A DNA stretch of 64,000 bases, taken from the NCBI GenBank assembly GCA_037446605.1, contig JBBIIE010000006.1, forward strand, positions 1 through 64,000, written 5' to 3'. Position numbers and translations under genes: made by a program. The notes beneath the pieces were generated by a model, which was not told the DNA's origin, made no database searches, and worked only from the letters and a program-made list of their open reading frames with translations. Source of the DNA: JANXAZ01 sp037446605 (GTDB lineage Bacteria > Pseudomonadota > Alphaproteobacteria > Geminicoccales > Geminicoccaceae). Shown here piece by piece: positions 1-8,869 of this stretch (the stretch's first letter is position 1; every line of letters begins with the position of its first letter).

Positions 1-542
1 CAGGCGCGGGCGCGCTCGCCGGTGACCCAGCGCGCCGCCCCGCCCGCCGCGGCGATCCGTCCATCGAGGCTGGTGGCGGCCTTGAGCACGACCAGCGGGC
101 GGCGCGCCGCGACGCGGAGGAGGAAGCCCGCATGGGCGCGGCGCGCCTCGGCCGCGAGGCATCCGACCTCGACGGCGACCCCGGCTGCGCGCAGCGCCGC
201 GACGCCACGGCCGTCGACCCGCGGGTCGGGGTCGAGCATGGCCACGACGACGCGTGCCACGCCCGCCTCGACCAGGGCGGCGCTGCAGGGTGGCGTGCGG
301 CCGTGGTGCGCGCAGGGCTCGAGGGTGGCGTAGGCGGTGGCGCCGCGGGCCGCGGGCCCGGCGCGGGCCAGGGCCTCGGTCTCGGCGTGCGGGCGGCCGC
401 TGGCGCCGGTCCAGCCCCGACCGACGACCCGGCCGCCGGCCACGAGCACGCAACCGACCGCCGGGTTGGGCCAGGCCCGACCGAGCGACCGCTCGCCGAG
501 CGCCAGCGCCATGCGCATGAAGCGCTCGTCGTCCCCGCTCAT
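1..542 (-). CDS. ribD: RibD, riboflavin biosynthesis deaminase/reductase (N-terminal part, runs off window)
   Basis: The visible 180 residues are the pyrimidine deaminase half of RibD, which deaminates the GTP cyclohydrolase II product in flavin synthesis. The zinc site is present: H52-A-E54 and the PCAHHGRTPPC motif at about residues 76-86. After it come the linker and the first strand of the reductase domain (VVLKAATSLDGRIA); the rest lies before base 1. The ATG at 542 overlaps the nrdR stop codon by four bases (ATGA), so the two genes are translationally linked, as in many Proteobacteria where nrdR precedes the rib genes. No other start fits the family N-terminus. Identity is secure; only the truncation limits the entry. 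Confidence 0.93.
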   Translation of the reverse strand, partial: MSGDDERFMRMALALGERSLGRAWPNPAVGCVLVAGGRVVGRGWTGASGRPHAETEALARAGPAARGATAYATLEPCAHHGRTPPCSAALVEAGVARVVVAMLDPDPRVDGRGVAALRAAGVAVEVGCLAAEARRAHAGFLLRVAARRPLVVLKAATSLDGRIAAAGGAARWVTGERARA

Positions 543-1015
543 GCCGCTGGGCCGGAGGCGGGCTCCCGCTCCGGCAGGTCGCGGATGAACTCCTCGAAGT
601 CGCGGGCCGTGGCGAAGTCCTTGTAGACGCTCGCGAAGCGGACATAGGCGACGTGGTCCAGGCGGGCCAGTTGGGCCATCGCCAGCTCGCCGATCCGGGT
701 CGAGGGGACCTCGCCCTCGCCGCTGCGTTCGAGTTCGCGCACGATCCGGTTGACGATCCGCTCGATCTGCTCCTCGTCGATGCCGCGCTTGCGGGTGGCG
801 ATGCGCAGCGAGCGGGCCAGTTTGTCACGGTCGAACGGGACCCGCCGGCCGTCCTTCTTGACGACCACGAGCTCGCGCAGCTGGACCCGCTCGAGGGTGG
901 TGAAGCGGGCGCCGCAGGCCGGGCACTGGCGCCGGCGGCGGATCACCGAGGCGTCCTCGACGGGCCGCGAATCCTTGACCTGCGTGTCGTCGGAACCGCA
1001 GAACGGGCAGCGCAT
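539..1015 (-). CDS. nrdR: NrdR, transcriptional repressor of ribonucleotide reductase genes
   Basis: This 158-residue protein has the full NrdR architecture. An N-terminal zinc ribbon has Cys3, Cys6, Cys31 and Cys34 (MRCPFCGS and CPACGARFTT), and an ATP-cone domain runs from about residue 48 to 138. NrdR senses (d)ATP and represses nrd operons by binding paired NrdR boxes. Length is normal for the family. It is followed directly by ribD with a four-base overlap. In many alphaproteobacteria glyA lies between rpiB and nrdR; here only 69 bases separate the nrdR start from the rpiB stop, so glyA is absent from this spot. I saw no NrdR box pair near it. Confidence 0.96.
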   Translation of the reverse strand: MRCPFCGSDDTQVKDSRPVEDASVIRRRRQCPACGARFTTLERVQLRELVVVKKDGRRVPFDRDKLARSLRIATRKRGIDEEQIERIVNRIVRELERSGEGEVPSTRIGELAMAQLARLDHVAYVRFASVYKDFATARDFEEFIRDLPEREPASGPAA

Positions 1016-1084
1016 GCGGGCTCTCGGGGGAGGGCGGGCTCGCCTGCAGCTCTAGCCCAGCCGGCCCGGCCGGCAAAGCGCGGC

Positions 1085-1516
1085 TCAGCCGAGCTTGGCC
1101 ACCCGTGGGGCATGGCGGCCGCCGGCGAAGGGCGTGTCGAGGAAGGCCGCCAGGCAATCGCGGGCGATCGCCTCGCCGACGATCCGCTCGCCCAGCACCA
1201 GCACGTTGGCGTCGTTGTGCTCGCGGGCCAGCCGCGCCGTGGTCACGTCGTGGCAGAGCGCGGCCCGCAGATGGCGATGGCGGTTGGCGGCGATCGCGAT
1301 CCCGATGCCGGAGCCGCAGACGAGCACGCCGCGCCGCGCCCGGCCGTCGCGCAGTGCCGCGGCGAGCGCATCGGCCTGATCGGGGTAGTCGACCGCCCGG
1401 CCCGGCTCGGTCCCGAGATCGAGCACCTCGAGGCCGCGCTCGCGCAGTGCCGCGGCGAGCTTCTCCTTGAGGGTGCAGCCCGCATGGTCCGCGGCGATCG
1501 CGATCGTCTCCGGCAC
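1085..1516 (-). CDS. rpiB: RpiB, ribose-5-phosphate isomerase B
   Basis: RpiB interconverts ribose-5-phosphate and ribulose-5-phosphate in the pentose phosphate pathway. The 143-residue product has the RpiB/LacAB fold markers: DHAG near the N-terminus (Asp10, His11), the catalytic cysteine Cys67 in GVLVCGSGIGI, and the EHNDANVLVLG segment. I chose the GTG at 1516 because a strong ribosome site (GGAGGAG, 1523-1529) sits about eight bases upstream; an ATG at 1543 would place that site inside the coding region. It lies upstream of nrdR on the same strand with a 69-base gap and may share its transcript. Confidence 0.93.
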   Translation of the reverse strand: MPETIAIAADHAGCTLKEKLAAALRERGLEVLDLGTEPGRAVDYPDQADALAAALRDGRARRGVLVCGSGIGIAIAANRHRHLRAALCHDVTTARLAREHNDANVLVLGERIVGEAIARDCLAAFLDTPFAGGRHAPRVAKLG

Positions 1517-1607
1517 GTGCGTCTCCTCCACGCGACCCCACATCCGGGCCGGCTTCTAGCACAGGGCAGGGCGTTGCGGCAGCGCCGGTGCACGCCTGCC
1601 GGCCGGC

Positions 1608-2390
1608 TCAGGCCTCGTCCGCCGCGCGGGTCGGGAGTTGCCAGAAGTCCGCCCGGCCGAGGCGGGCGGCGAGCGCCGCGGCGATCGCCTCCAGAAGCCG
1701 CCCACCCTTCTCGGCCGAGGCCGCCGACGGCACGCCGATCACGCCCGTGGCCGAGCGGGCGGCGATCGTCCGCCAGCGGTGCAGGCCGCCGCCCGCGCGC
1801 TCGGCCTCGGTCGCCGGGCCCTGCTGACCGGCCGGGATGCGCGCCCTGTCGACGAGCTCCGGGCGCAGCGCCAGCATCATCGAGGTCTCGGCCTCGCAGG
1901 CGTGCAGGAGCCGGTCCTGCGCCTCGAGCAGCGGCGCGATCGCCTCGGCGGCGGCGTGCCAGTAGGTCGTGTGCACGAGCACCGCATCGAGGCGCGGCTG
2001 GAGCTCGTCGACGAGGAGCTTCAAGGCGGTGTCGTTGCCGCCGTGGCCGTTGAGCAGCGCGATGCGGCCGAAGCCCGCGCGCACGATCGAGCGGCAGATC
2101 CCCTCGACGAGCCCGGCATAGGCCGGGAAGCCGAGCGTCACGGTGCCACCGAAGCCCACGTGGTGCTCGGAGATGCCGGTCCACACGACCGGCAGCACGG
2201 CCACCTTCGTGGACCCGGCGAGGGCCAGCGCGGTACGCCGGGCGACCGCCTCGGCGAGCACGCAGTCGACCTCGACCGGAAGGTGCGGCCCGTGCTGCTC
2301 GAGCGCCGCGAGCGGCAGGATGGCGAGCGCATCCCGCCCCGCCCGTGCACGGAGTTCCTCGGCACGCAGCCGCCGCCACTCGACCTCCAT
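1608..2390 (-). CDS. Creatininase-family amidohydrolase
   Basis: The 260-residue product belongs to the creatininase / creatinine amidohydrolase family of metal-dependent cyclic-amide hydrolases. Family motifs are in order: LPLAALEQHGPHLPVEVD with metal ligands Glu31, His33 and Asp42; EHHVGFGGTVTLG; INGHGG as LLNGHGGND; and a later acidic ligand in ACEAETSMM. Members act on creatinine, on formamide intermediates in riboflavin or F420 synthesis, or in mycofactocin maturation. None of the neighbours fixes the substrate, although rib genes are close by. The ATG at 2390 gives the expected N-terminus; longer reading frames upstream have no family similarity. Confidence 0.85.
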   Translation of the reverse strand: MEVEWRRLRAEELRARAGRDALAILPLAALEQHGPHLPVEVDCVLAEAVARRTALALAGSTKVAVLPVVWTGISEHHVGFGGTVTLGFPAYAGLVEGICRSIVRAGFGRIALLNGHGGNDTALKLLVDELQPRLDAVLVHTTYWHAAAEAIAPLLEAQDRLLHACEAETSMMLALRPELVDRARIPAGQQGPATEAERAGGGLHRWRTIAARSATGVIGVPSAASAEKGGRLLEAIAAALAARLGRADFWQLPTRAADEA

Positions 2391-2488
2391 CGTCCCCGGC
2401 CTCCCCTCGGCGCCCGTACCGGCGAGGCTAGGCGGCGGCCGGGCGGAGCGGAACGCGCCGCGGTGGCGGGCAGGGCTGCGCGCCGGGC

Positions 2489-2764
2489 TCAGTGCAGGTG
2501 GAACAGGCCGGCGGCGCGGCGGTAGCGCGGCGGGGTCAGGATCGTGGTGCGCCCGACCGTCACCGAGTGGAGCTTGCCCTCGATGTTCTTGCACCAGAAA
2601 TCGAGGAAGCGGCGCAGCTCGGGATAGTCGGGAGCGAGGTCGAGATGCTGCCAGATGAATGTCTGGAGAAGGCCCGGATGGTCCGGCATGTGGTAGACGA
2701 TCTCGGCGGTGGCGAGCCGGTAGCCGTCGAGCTGGCGGGCGAGGTCGTCGTGACGTCCGGGCAT
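2489..2764 (-). CDS. usg: Usg family protein
   Basis: This 91-residue protein matches the small Usg family of alphaproteobacteria, whose core reads GYRLATAEIVYHMPDHP, then LLQTFIWQHLDLAPDYPELRR in the same order here. Its biochemical function is not established; the name comes from a gene upstream of a pathway gene in an early study. The ATG at 2764 is preceded by CGGAGGAAA about eight bases upstream, a strong ribosome site, and gives the family N-terminus. It reads away from groESL, with about 190 bases of shared upstream region holding the groESL promoter. Confidence 0.85.
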   Translation of the reverse strand: MPGRHDDLARQLDGYRLATAEIVYHMPDHPGLLQTFIWQHLDLAPDYPELRRFLDFWCKNIEGKLHSVTVGRTTILTPPRYRRAAGLFHLH

Positions 2765-2912
2765 GCGGTGGTTTCCTCCGCTGGTCGCACCCGACCCGAG
2801 AATGATGCCGCGCGAGCCGCTTCCGTCAAGCGCTCCGAGCATTACTTCGGTATGAAACTCAATGGGTTAGCAGCCGACCCGCGGGTCTGCTGACAGAATC
2901 CGCGCGGCCCCC

Positions 2913-2940
2913 CTTGAAGGCAGGGGGGGCGGTCTCTACA
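2913..2940 (+). promoter_or_regulatory. Candidate groESL promoter
   Basis: CTTGAA (2913-2918), 16 bases and TCTACA (2935-2940) form a plausible -35/-10 pair in front of groES. The CTTGAA element is also what heat-shock sigma factor (RpoH) promoters use. The predicted start would fall just before the CIRCE element, the usual geometry for HrcA control. This is a visual match only. Confidence 0.5.
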
Positions 2941-2952
2941 TCCGGCGCCGGT

Positions 2953-2979
2953 TTGGCACTCGCTGCCGGTGAGTGCTAA
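2953..2979 (+). promoter_or_regulatory. CIRCE operator (HrcA binding site)
   Basis: TTGGCACTC, nine bases, then GAGTGCTAA matches the CIRCE consensus (TTAGCACTC-N9-GAGTGCTAA) with a single mismatch at the third base of the left arm. It lies 35 bases before the groES start codon. CIRCE is bound by the repressor HrcA, whose folding depends on GroEL, so this predicts feedback control of groESL. hrcA itself is not in the window. Confidence 0.93.
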
Positions 2980-3014
2980 CAGCCGGCAGGTCAGCGAACG
3001 GGGAGCCGAGTGGC

Positions 3015-3332
3015 ATGAAGTTCAGGCCGTTGCACGATCGCGTCGTGGTCAAGCGGGTCGAGGAGGAGCAGAAGACCAAGGGTGGCATCATCATCCCCGA
3101 CACCGCCAAGGAGAAGCCCATGCAGGGCGAGGTGCTGGCGGTCGGACCCGGCGCCCGCAACGAGAAGGGCGACCTCATTCCGATGGGTGTCAAGGTCGGT
3201 GACCGGGTGCTGTTCGGCAAGTGGTCCGGCACCGAGGTGAAGCTGGACGGCGAGGAGCTCCTGATCATGAAGGAGTCCGACATCATGGGCATCCTCGAGG
3301 GGAATGCCGTGGCCGCCGCCAAGGCCGCTTGA
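3015..3332 (+). CDS. groES: GroES co-chaperonin
   Basis: The 105-residue product is a typical GroES: MKFRPLHDRVVVKR at the N-terminus, the mobile loop around residues 18-32 (EEEQKTKGGIIIPDTAKEK), and GDRVLFGKWSGTEVK. It forms the heptameric lid of the GroEL chamber in the cytoplasm. The ATG at 3015 is chosen over in-frame upstream starts because the family begins exactly there and a GGGAG lies upstream. It forms a two-gene operon with groEL 34 bases downstream, under the promoter and CIRCE element just upstream. Confidence 0.97.
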   Translation: MKFRPLHDRVVVKRVEEEQKTKGGIIIPDTAKEKPMQGEVLAVGPGARNEKGDLIPMGVKVGDRVLFGKWSGTEVKLDGEELLIMKESDIMGILEGNAVAAAKAA

Positions 3333-3366
3333 GCCGTCCCGGCACAGATCTGACAGAGGTGGGAAG

Positions 3367-5007
<1,641 letters not shown>

Positions 5008-5036
5008 TCTTTTGCCTGATCGCTGGTGTCGAACGG

Positions 5037-5070
5037 GAGGGCCGCGGGCGACCGCGGCCCTCTTGCTTTC
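5037..5070 (+). terminator. Rho-independent terminator after groEL
   Basis: An 11-base-pair perfect stem, GAGGGCCGCGG and its complement, with a GCGA tetraloop (5037-5062) is followed by TTGCTTTC. It ends the groESL transcript and sits in the gap before the convergent FemAB-like gene, which ends at 5090, so it may act for both strands. Confidence 0.88.
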
Positions 5071-5089
5071 GGAGCGGGCGATCGGCGCG

Positions 5090-6052
5090 TCAGCCGGCGA
5101 AGCCGGCCGCCGGCCTGCCGAGCCCCGTGGGCGTGCCGAGGAAGGTACCGGCCATGGTCAGGACGGTGCCGCCGAGGCCGAGCTTGAAACGGGCGAGGCC
5201 CGGAGCGCCGACCGTGTCGATCCCACCCAGATCGAGCGCCCGCACACCCTCGTCCCTGAGCAGGGTCACCGCCCGCCAGAGCAGGAGGTGGTGGGCGCGA
5301 AGCTCCCGCCCGCGGGGGGTCGTGGCCGCGACCAGGTAGGTGGCGCAGCCGCCGTGCCGCTGCACGAGGATGCCGGCGACGGGCTCGCCCCGCTCGAGCG
5401 CCACGAGCGTCGACTGCGCCCGCGGCGCACCGGGCCAGGGCTCGGCCAGGCTCCGCACGAAGGCAGGCGGTGGCGCCCGGAACCCCACCCGCGCCCGGTG
5501 CGCCTCGCTCGCCAGGAGGAGCCACTCGAGCAGGGGGCCCTGGCGGACGATGCGCACCTCGAGCCCCGCCTCCTCGGCGCGCACCAGCCGGTTGCGCCAC
5601 TTGCCGTGCAGCTTGGCACGGAGCTGGCCCGGATCCGCCGACAGGTCGAGCCAGACGGTACTGTAGCCGGTCATCACGCGGCGCAGCCCGCAGAGCCGCT
5701 CGCCGACATGGCCGCGTTCCGGCGTCCAGAGCAGCACGGCTCGGCCCAGCCCGGCGCGCAGCCGGGCGATCAGCTCGGGCTCCAGCGCGTCGCGCAGCTC
5801 CGGGACCAGCCAGACCGGCCCGCGCATGAGGAGGACGATGCGGACCAGGCCGAGGAGCTGCCGCTCGACCAGCTGGGCGAGCGCCACCACGCTGCCGCGC
5901 CGGCGTACCGCGACGCGGCGAACCGTGTGGCCGGCCGCGGCCACGGTGCGCCCGTACCCCCAGTCCTGCTGCAGGCCGGAGCGCGGCGCCGCCGCCAGAT
6001 GGGCCTGCCAGGAAGGTGCGGGCAGGCCGTCCCAGTCGAGCTCGAGGGACAC
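5090..6052 (-). CDS. FemAB-like / GNAT-fold acyltransferase
   Basis: The roughly 320-residue product resembles the double-GNAT FemAB family, which in some members transfers aminoacyl groups to lipid II and in others is uncharacterised. The central signature is DLSADPGQLRAKLHGKWRNR followed by RAEEAGLEV. The second GNAT unit contains AGILVQRHGGCATYLVAATT and ends DLGGIDT...FKLGLGG, as expected. The start is uncertain: I use the GTG at 6052, which gives VSLELDWDGLP; ATG codons at 6130 and 6181 would overlap the divergent small gene. The substrate cannot be deduced. It is transcribed toward groEL and away from the 63-residue membrane gene. Confidence 0.75.
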   Translation of the reverse strand: MSLELDWDGLPAPSWQAHLAAAPRSGLQQDWGYGRTVAAAGHTVRRVAVRRRGSVVALAQLVERQLLGLVRIVLLMRGPVWLVPELRDALEPELIARLRAGLGRAVLLWTPERGHVGERLCGLRRVMTGYSTVWLDLSADPGQLRAKLHGKWRNRLVRAEEAGLEVRIVRQGPLLEWLLLASEAHRARVGFRAPPPAFVRSLAEPWPGAPRAQSTLVALERGEPVAGILVQRHGGCATYLVAATTPRGRELRAHHLLLWRAVTLLRDEGVRALDLGGIDTVGAPGLARFKLGLGGTVLTMAGTFLGTPTGLGRPAAGFAG

Positions 6053-6128
6053 GGTTGTCGGGTTCTTCGCTCTATGGTTGAATTTGCCCGACCGATAGCG
6101 ACTCCAACCGGTGAGCGCCAGAGCCGGC

Positions 6129-6320
6129 ATGGCAACGCAGCGCCGAATCCGCGGCCACCTCATTCCCCCGCCACGCCCCACCCGATGGGCGCTGATCTAC
6201 GCCCTCGTCTATCTGGGGCTGCCGGTGGTGGGCCTGCTCGCACTGTTGGACCTCGTCCTGTATCTGGTGGTGACGGTCCTCCTCGGACGGTGCTACGGCC
6301 TCCACTGCCTGTGGGGCTGA
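6129..6320 (+). CDS. Small membrane protein, unknown function
   Basis: This 63-residue reading frame starts MATQRRIRGHLIPPP, then has one long hydrophobic stretch (about residues 20-52, possibly two short helices), and ends CYGLHCLWG with two cysteines. The basic N-terminus followed by a membrane segment predicts an inner-membrane protein with its N-terminus in the cytoplasm. It is 34 bases upstream of the quinone oxidoreductase gene on the same strand. No clear ribosome site precedes the ATG, and a GTG at 6111 is an alternative. I believe similar small proteins exist in related bacteria but cannot name a family. Confidence 0.5.
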   Translation: MATQRRIRGHLIPPPRPTRWALIYALVYLGLPVVGLLALLDLVLYLVVTVLLGRCYGLHCLWG

Positions 6321-6354
6321 GCCCCATCGGGGGCGGACCGACGGCGGAGGAGCG

Positions 6355-7356
6355 ATGGCGAGCCGGCTTCCGGACGAGATGACCGCGATCCGCTGCGAGG
6401 GATACGGCCCGCCCGAGGTACTGCGGCCGGTGCGGGTGCCGGTGCCGCGCCCGGGCCGCGGCGAGATCCTGGTCGAGGTGGCGAGCGCCGGGGTCAACCG
6501 CCCGGACGTGCTGCAGCGTCGGGGCGGCTATCCGCCGCCGCCCGGCGTGACCGACATTCCCGGCCTCGAGGTGGCCGGGCGGGTCGTGGCGGTCGGACCC
6601 GGGACCGAGCGGTTCGCGGTCGGCGACCGGGTCTGCGCGCTCGTCGCCGGCGGTGGCTACGCCGAATACTGCCCGGTCCCGGAACCGCAGGCGCTGCCCC
6701 TCCCGCCGGGGGTTCCGATCGAGGTCGCCGGTGGGGTTCCGGAGACCTGGTTCACGGTTTGGACCAACGTCGTCGAGCGGGGCCGGCTGCAGGCGGGCGA
6801 GACGTTCCTCGTGCACGGTGGCAGCTCGGGCATCGGCACGACCGCCATCCAGCTCGCCCGGGCGCTCGGCGCGCGCGCCCTGACCACGGTCGGCAGCCCG
6901 GAGAAGGCGGAGGCCTGCCGCCGGCTCGGCGCCGAGGCCGCGATCGAGTACCGGCGCGAGGACTTCGTCGAGGCCGTGCGCCGCCTGACCGATGGCCGCG
7001 GGGTCGATCTCATCCTCGACATGGTCGGTGGCAGCTACGTGGCGCGCAATCTGGAGGCGGCAGCGGTCGAGGGGCGGATCGTGCAGATCGCCTGGCTCGA
7101 GGGCGCGCGGATCTCCGCCGACATGACCAAGCTCATGACCAAGCGGCTGACCTGGACCGGCTCGACGCTGCGCCCGCGCTCGGTCGAGCAGAAGGGGGCG
7201 ATCGCCCGGGCGCTCGAGGAGCGGGTCTGGCCGCTGTTCGCGGCCGGACGCCTCGAGGTGCCGGTATACCGCACCTTTCCCCTCGCCGAGGCGGCGGCGG
7301 CGCACGCGCTCATGGAGACGAGCGCGCACATCGGCAAGATCCTGCTCCGCCCCTGA
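6355..7356 (+). CDS. Zinc-independent NAD(P)H:quinone oxidoreductase (MDR superfamily)
   Basis: The 333-residue product is a medium-chain dehydrogenase/reductase of the quinone oxidoreductase type (the PIG3/QorA-like group). It has the N-terminal GroES-like domain (GVNRPDVLQRRGGYPPPPG), then the NADPH-binding Rossmann motif HGGSSGIGTTAIQLA at about residues 155-170, and GVDLILDMVGG. The zinc ligands of alcohol dehydrogenases are absent. Such enzymes reduce quinones or enones with NADPH. A good ribosome site (GGAGGAGCG) precedes the ATG. It converges on the TANGO2-like gene with only seven bases between the stops. Confidence 0.9.
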   Translation: MASRLPDEMTAIRCEGYGPPEVLRPVRVPVPRPGRGEILVEVASAGVNRPDVLQRRGGYPPPPGVTDIPGLEVAGRVVAVGPGTERFAVGDRVCALVAGGGYAEYCPVPEPQALPLPPGVPIEVAGGVPETWFTVWTNVVERGRLQAGETFLVHGGSSGIGTTAIQLARALGARALTTVGSPEKAEACRRLGAEAAIEYRREDFVEAVRRLTDGRGVDLILDMVGGSYVARNLEAAAVEGRIVQIAWLEGARISADMTKLMTKRLTWTGSTLRPRSVEQKGAIARALEERVWPLFAAGRLEVPVYRTFPLAEAAAAHALMETSAHIGKILLRP

Positions 7357-7363
7357 GGCGCGC

Positions 7364-8104
7364 TCAGTAGGGCACCGGCTCGAACGGGACCGCGCCGGGG
7401 CGGCCCTGGGCGTGCAGGAACACCGGCAGCGTGCCGGGATCGGCCGGAAGGGCGATCAGGCTCGCGGCGAGGGTGCCGTAGTCACCGTCGGAGACGATGC
7501 AGAGCGCGTCGCGCGGATCGCCGCTGGCGCTCGACCGGCTCGCCAGGAGGAGTTCCCAGCCCGACCAGTCGCCCCGATCCGGGTCGGGCGCGTCGGCCTC
7601 GAGGAACAGCGGACGGTAGCGGCGGATGCGCGGGCAGGCCGGATCGTCCGGCTCCCGCGCCGTGACCATGGTGAGACCCGGGGCGAGGCGTCGCACCCGG
7701 AGCTCGCCGTCGTCGGCATGGCGCAGATGGAAGGCGTCGCGTGCATCCGCCACGATCAGGTTGAACGGGCGGAAGGCCCGCGGATCCAGATCGGACAGCG
7801 CCGCCGCGGCGGCTGCCGCATCGGCATGGTCGAGCGCCTCGAGCACGAGTTCGCCACGTGAGCGGCGGCCCTCGGCGGGTCCGAGCGTGCCGACCCGGTT
7901 GAGCACCGCCGCGACCACGCCCCAGTCGTTGAGGCCGAGCCAGCTGCCGCCGGCGAGGCAGTCGAGGCCGGCGCGGACCTCGCGGCGGTCCGGCCAGTGG
8001 CGGGCCGGGGGCCGGGCCGGACGCGAGGCCAGCTCGTCGCGGTTGGCGGCGACGAGCAAGGGCCAGCGATGGCCCGGACGGTTGAGCAGGATCAGCGTGC
8101 ACAT
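7364..8104 (-). CDS. NRDE / TANGO2 family protein
   Basis: The 246-residue product starts MCTLILLNRPG and carries the diagnostic Asn21-Arg-Asp-Glu24 motif (VAANRDE), followed by GGSWLGLNDWGVVAAVLNR. These identify the NRDE/TANGO2 family. The human homologue is linked to metabolic crises, and a role in heme or lipid handling has been proposed; the bacterial role is not settled. The N-terminal Cys2 is a conserved feature that fixes the start at 8104. It is divergent from the ATPase inhibitor gene. Confidence 0.88.
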   Translation of the reverse strand: MCTLILLNRPGHRWPLLVAANRDELASRPARPPARHWPDRREVRAGLDCLAGGSWLGLNDWGVVAAVLNRVGTLGPAEGRRSRGELVLEALDHADAAAAAAALSDLDPRAFRPFNLIVADARDAFHLRHADDGELRVRRLAPGLTMVTAREPDDPACPRIRRYRPLFLEADAPDPDRGDWSGWELLLASRSSASGDPRDALCIVSDGDYGTLAASLIALPADPGTLPVFLHAQGRPGAVPFEPVPY

Positions 8105-8261
8105 CGTTCCGGCCCTGCGCCGGTCCACGGAGGTCGGCGGCCCGGCTCGCCCCGCGACCCGGCCCGCGGATCGCGGCGTCGGTTCGGCGCGGCACGGTGG
8201 CGGTCGGGTATCATCCCTCCTATATGATGCCCGTGCGGAGACGATCGAGGGGCGGCCGGCG

Positions 8262-8585
8262 ATGACCACCTTCAACGAGCGCGAGCGGACCGAGGAAGCC
8301 AAGTTCAAGCACGACCAGGAGCTGGCCTTCAAGGTCCGCAATCGGCGCAACAAGCTGTTCGGTCTCTGGCTCGCCCAGGAGCATCTCGGGCTCGCGGGCG
8401 ACGCGGCCCTTTCCTACGCCAAGGACGTGGTGATGGCCGACTTCGACCTGCCGGGTGACGACGACATCTTCACCAAGGTCAAGGCGGATTTGGGCAAGGC
8501 CGGCAGGAACCTGTCCGACCACCAGCTGAGGAAGCACCTCGAGGAATGCGAGAAGATCGCCCGCGAGCAGATCATGAAGGAGTGA
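8262..8585 (+). CDS. F1F0-ATPase inhibitor zeta subunit (DUF1476)
   Basis: This 107-residue helical protein matches the alphaproteobacterial zeta inhibitor: MTTFNERERTEEAKFKHDQE at the N-terminus, then RRNKLFGLWLA and YAKDVVMADFD. In Paracoccus the zeta subunit blocks ATP hydrolysis by F1, its N-terminal segment inserting at a catalytic interface much as mitochondrial IF1 does. The ATG at 8262 matches the family N-terminus. Its stop overlaps the start of the SDHAF4-like gene (GTGA), so the two are probably co-translated. Confidence 0.93.
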   Translation: MTTFNERERTEEAKFKHDQELAFKVRNRRNKLFGLWLAQEHLGLAGDAALSYAKDVVMADFDLPGDDDIFTKVKADLGKAGRNLSDHQLRKHLEECEKIAREQIMKE

Positions 8586-8752
8586 GCCCGGGGGCGACGC
8601 CGCCGGTGCCCGCCGCGACGCCGGCATCCGCACCGCAGCCGGGCCGGTGCCCGCCGACGGAGCAGCCGCCGGGCGAGATCGGAGGGCCGCCGGGCCCCGA
8701 GCCGACCCGCTACGGCGACTGGGAGAAGGGCGGGCGCTGCAGCGACTTCTGA
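8582..8752 (+). CDS. SDHAF4-like succinate dehydrogenase assembly factor (DUF1674)
   Basis: The 56-residue protein has a proline/alanine-rich N-terminus and ends in the conserved DUF1674 signature EIGGPPGPEPTRYGDWEKGG plus RCSDF. In eukaryotes SDHAF4 binds flavinylated SdhA and helps assemble complex II. The GTG at 8582 overlaps the previous stop codon by four bases, and the preceding AAGGAG is part of the zeta coding sequence. An upstream in-frame start at 8546 would lie well inside the zeta gene and is less likely. Confidence 0.85.
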   Translation: MSPGATPPVPAATPASAPQPGRCPPTEQPPGEIGGPPGPEPTRYGDWEKGGRCSDF

Positions 8753-8869
8753 GGCCCCTGCGCGATCGCCGCTGCTCCGCGCGCGTCGGCCCTGGTATGG
8801 CAGGGGAGCCGGCGATGCGCCCAGGGGCCGCGCCGTGTCCTGCTGTGCTCACTGGAGACCTGCCGATCC

